Source: Acidimicrobiia bacterium (GTDB lineage Bacteria > Actinomycetota > Acidimicrobiia > Spongiisociales > UBA5794). From it: a stretch of 8,695 bases of DNA. Position 1 is the first letter of the stretch; the number at the start of each line of letters is the position of its first letter. Position numbers and translations under genes: made by a program. Positions 7,185 through 8,695 of this stretch are shown piece after piece. The DNA is taken from contig JACDBE010000065.1 in assembly GCA_013695075.1 (NCBI GenBank), positions 1-8,695 on the forward strand, read 5' to 3'. The notes beneath the pieces are model-generated. The model ran no database searches. It saw only the letters and a list, made by a program, of their open reading frames with translations, and was not told the origin of the DNA.

Positions 7185-8155
7185 CAGGTGCCTGCGGCGG
7201 GAGCGGGGTGGGCGTCGAGAACGGCGGCGATGATGCTGTCCGGCTCCACCCCGTCGGCCACCGCCTCGTAGCCCACCACCAGCCGGTGCCGCAGCGCCGC
7301 CGGGGCCAGCTCCCGGATGTCATCCGCAGACAGGTTGAGCCGCCCGTCGATCAGGGCCCGCGCCTTGCCCGCCAGCACCATCGCTTGGGCGCCACGGGGG
7401 CTGGCCCCGAAGCGGACGTAGTCCCGCACCACCGGCAGCGCCCCAGACCCACCGGGATGGGTGGCGGTCACCAGGGTGGCGGCGTAGTCGAGCAGGTGGG
7501 AGGCGGCCGGCACCTGGCGGACCATCCCGATCATCTCTTGCAGGGTCACCTGGTCGGTGTGCGGCTTCACCTCGGCGGACTCGGTGGCGGTGGTGCGCTG
7601 CAGGATGGCAACCAGCTCGTCGACGGCGGGAAACGGGACGAGCACCTTCAACAAGAAGCGGTCCAGCTGCGCCTCCGGCAACGGGTAAGTGCCCTCCATC
7701 TCCAGCGGGTTCTGGGTGGCCATCACGAAGAAGGGTCGGGGTAGCGGGTGGGTGACCCCACCCAGCGACACCTGGCGCTCCTGCATCGCCTCCAGCAGCG
7801 CCGACTGGGTCTTGGGCGTCGCCCGGTTCACCTCGTCAGCGAGCACCACGTTGGCGAAGATGGGCCCGGCGTGGAAGCTGAAGCGCCCGTCGGCGAGCAC
7901 GTTGGTGCCCACGATGTCGGCCGGCATCAGGTCCGGGGTGAACTGGACCCGGCCGAACTCCATGGCCAGTGCCTCGCCCAGGGTGCGCAGCAGCAGCGTC
8001 TTGCCCAGCCCGGGGACACCCTCCAACAGCACGTGACCCTCGCACAGCAGCCCGATCATCACCGCCCGCACCAGGTCCCGCTGGCCGACGATGACCCGTC
8101 CGATCTCGGCCTCGAGGGCGGCGACGTTGGCGGCGAAGTCCTCGGGAGTCATCAT
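7184..8155 (-). CDS. MoxR-family AAA+ ATPase
   Basis: This 323-residue protein is a full MoxR-type AAA+ ATPase. It shows VIVGQ (21-25), Walker A GVPGLGKT (46-53), Walker B VVLADE with Asp 107 and Glu 108 followed by VNRATPKTQSALLEAMQE, sensor 1 Asn 149 in ATQNP, the LPEAQLDRF motif (159-167) with Arg 166 as the likely arginine finger, and a sensor 2-like GASPRG (250-255). Members form ring oligomers and work with VWA-containing partners as chaperone-like remodelling enzymes, as in RavA-ViaA and the NorQ-NorD and CbbQ-CbbO pairs. The DUF58 and VWA genes immediately after it match this arrangement. Two consecutive ATG codons are possible starts. I took the first (8153-8155), which overlaps the stop of the preceding gene as ATGA; the other would shorten the protein by one residue. 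No strong ribosome-binding site is seen. Confidence 0.96.
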   Translation of the reverse strand: MMTPEDFAANVAALEAEIGRVIVGQRDLVRAVMIGLLCEGHVLLEGVPGLGKTLLLRTLGEALAMEFGRVQFTPDLMPADIVGTNVLADGRFSFHAGPIFANVVLADEVNRATPKTQSALLEAMQERQVSLGGVTHPLPRPFFVMATQNPLEMEGTYPLPEAQLDRFLLKVLVPFPAVDELVAILQRTTATESAEVKPHTDQVTLQEMIGMVRQVPAASHLLDYAATLVTATHPGGSGALPVVRDYVRFGASPRGAQAMVLAGKARALIDGRLNLSADDIRELAPAALRHRLVVGYEAVADGVEPDSIIAAVLDAHPAPAAGT

Positions 8156-8694
8156 GGGCCGAGCTCGGTGAAGTAGAGGCGCACCAGATCCTGCATGCTG
8201 GCCGGCACCGTCATCCGATCGAGGGCGTCGAGCGCCTGGGCCCGGTACTCCAGGTAGCGGTCGGCATAGGGGATCAGCGGGGCGTTGAGTAGCCCCTCGC
8301 CGATGGTGCGGCCCCTGACCTGGCCGGTGGGGTCGGAGGTGTCGAAGTCGACCCGCTCCTCCTCGCCGGTGGCTCCCGGTGGCGGGTCGAAGATGGCGCC
8401 ACGCTCGGGGTCGGCGATCTCGTCGTCGTCACCCTGCCCCGACCCCGAGGCGTTGCCCCCGCTACCGGTGCCCCCAGGCACCGCACCCGGGTTGTTGGCC
8501 CCGGAACCTCCGCCGCCACCGCCCTGGCCCTGGCCCTGGCCCTGGCCCTGGCCTTGCCCCTGACCCTGGCCCTGGCCTTGCCCCTGCCCCTGCCCCTGCC
8601 CCTGCCCTTGGCCCTGCCCCGACCCCTCTCCCTGCGCGTTGCCCTGGCCCGGTTGCTGGCCGCCCGACGATGCCTGCGCGACACGGTCCCGGGC
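8152..8694 (-). CDS. Gln-Gly repeat protein of the Bat-type operon, C-terminal part (runs off right edge)
   Basis: The frame is open from the right edge to the TGA at 8152-8154, giving 180 visible residues of a longer protein. In order it has a short region with charged and Gln residues, a (QG)16 tract, a Gly-rich linker (GGGGGGSG...), an acidic stretch (DDDEIADPERG), and a compact C-terminal segment ending in YLEYRAQALDALDRM and VPASMQDLVRLYFTELGP. I believe similar C-termini end proteins encoded just before moxR in some actinobacterial and Chloroflexota genomes, but this is from memory and I cannot name a family. No membrane helix, signal peptide or catalytic motif is visible; any would lie in the missing N-terminus. 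Its stop overlaps the moxR start, so it belongs to the same operon. The low-complexity middle looks like a flexible linker holding the C-terminal domain. A GTG at 8479-8481 could begin a shorter product, but the open upstream frame with protein-like composition argues against it. Confidence 0.72.
   Translation of the reverse strand, partial: ARDRVAQASSGGQQPGQGNAQGEGSGQGQGQGQGQGQGQGQGQGQGQGQGQGQGQGQGGGGGGSGANNPGAVPGGTGSGGNASGSGQGDDDEIADPERGAIFDPPPGATGEEERVDFDTSDPTGQVRGRTIGEGLLNAPLIPYADRYLEYRAQALDALDRMTVPASMQDLVRLYFTELGP
8521..8616 (-). repeat. Hexanucleotide repeat encoding (Gln-Gly)16
   Basis: Sixteen tandem 6-base units, CAR GGN on the minus strand, run without interruption and in frame. 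The third-position bases vary (GGC, GGG and one GGT; CAG and CAA), so the array is not a recent pure expansion, yet blocks of identical units remain (five GCCCTG units at 8521-8550 and four CCCCTG units at 8581-8604 on the plus strand). The 6-base period means gain or loss of units keeps the reading frame, so length may vary between strains. Confidence 0.92.
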
Positions 8695-8695
8695 C

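Noticed and set aside
6322..7323. Upstream in-frame extension of the BatA-type gene to 935 residues
   Set aside because: The extension overlaps the whole DUF58 gene in another frame and reads as Arg/Gly/Ala-rich noise. The GTG at 6319-6321 has a ribosome-binding-like AAGGGG and a 4-base overlap, and begins a proper BatA N-terminus.
8285..8563. Plus-strand frame with a Pro-Trp repeat
   Set aside because: It is the reverse-strand reading of the Gln-Gly hexamer array, antisense to a frame that continues into a plausible C-terminal domain.
8521..8616. Tandem repeat as a CRISPR array or noncoding satellite
   Set aside because: The units are 6 bases with no spacers, and they keep the reading frame as Gln-Gly codons of the gene upstream of moxR.

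Overview
The window is about 70% GC by eye and densely coded. All eight genes lie on the minus strand. GC-rich codon use, GTG starts and a PadR-MacB-type exporter cassette suggest a high-GC actinobacterium, perhaps an Acidimicrobiia-like lineage. The lineage is a guess from style; no taxonomic marker is present.

Right-hand block (8695 down to 1817, transcribed leftwards): a MoxR/BatA-type operon of five genes. In order of transcription these are: the C-terminal part of a Gln-Gly-repeat protein that runs off the right edge; a MoxR-family AAA+ ATPase; a DUF58 protein with a VWA-like fold; a 601-residue membrane-anchored BatA-type VWA protein; and a 900-residue membrane protein with two VWA domains around a glutamine-amidotransferase-like segment. 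Every junction overlaps by 4 or 1 bases, so the set looks translationally coupled. In known MoxR-VWA systems the ATPase works with VWA/MIDAS proteins as a chaperone-like machine that matures or remodels protein complexes, often at the membrane. The client here cannot be read from the sequence.

Left-hand block (about 1782 down to 1): a PadR-family repressor, an ABC ATPase of the LolD/MacB class, and the N-terminus of a predicted FtsX/MacB-like permease that runs off the left edge. These junctions also overlap by 4 bases. The 117-base gap in front of padR (1700-1816) is the only real intergenic space. It holds a near-consensus sigma-70-type promoter (TTGACG, 16 bases, TATAAT), with one ATACC-N-GGTAT palindrome filling the spacer and a second near the predicted transcription start. 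This is a convincing candidate for PadR autoregulation of the exporter operon.

No tRNA, rRNA, CRISPR array, insertion sequence or convincing terminator was seen. The points most worth a second look are the paired operator inside the promoter, the (QG)16 tract in the first Bat-cluster gene, and a Cys-His-Cys insertion beside the MIDAS of the large VWA protein.
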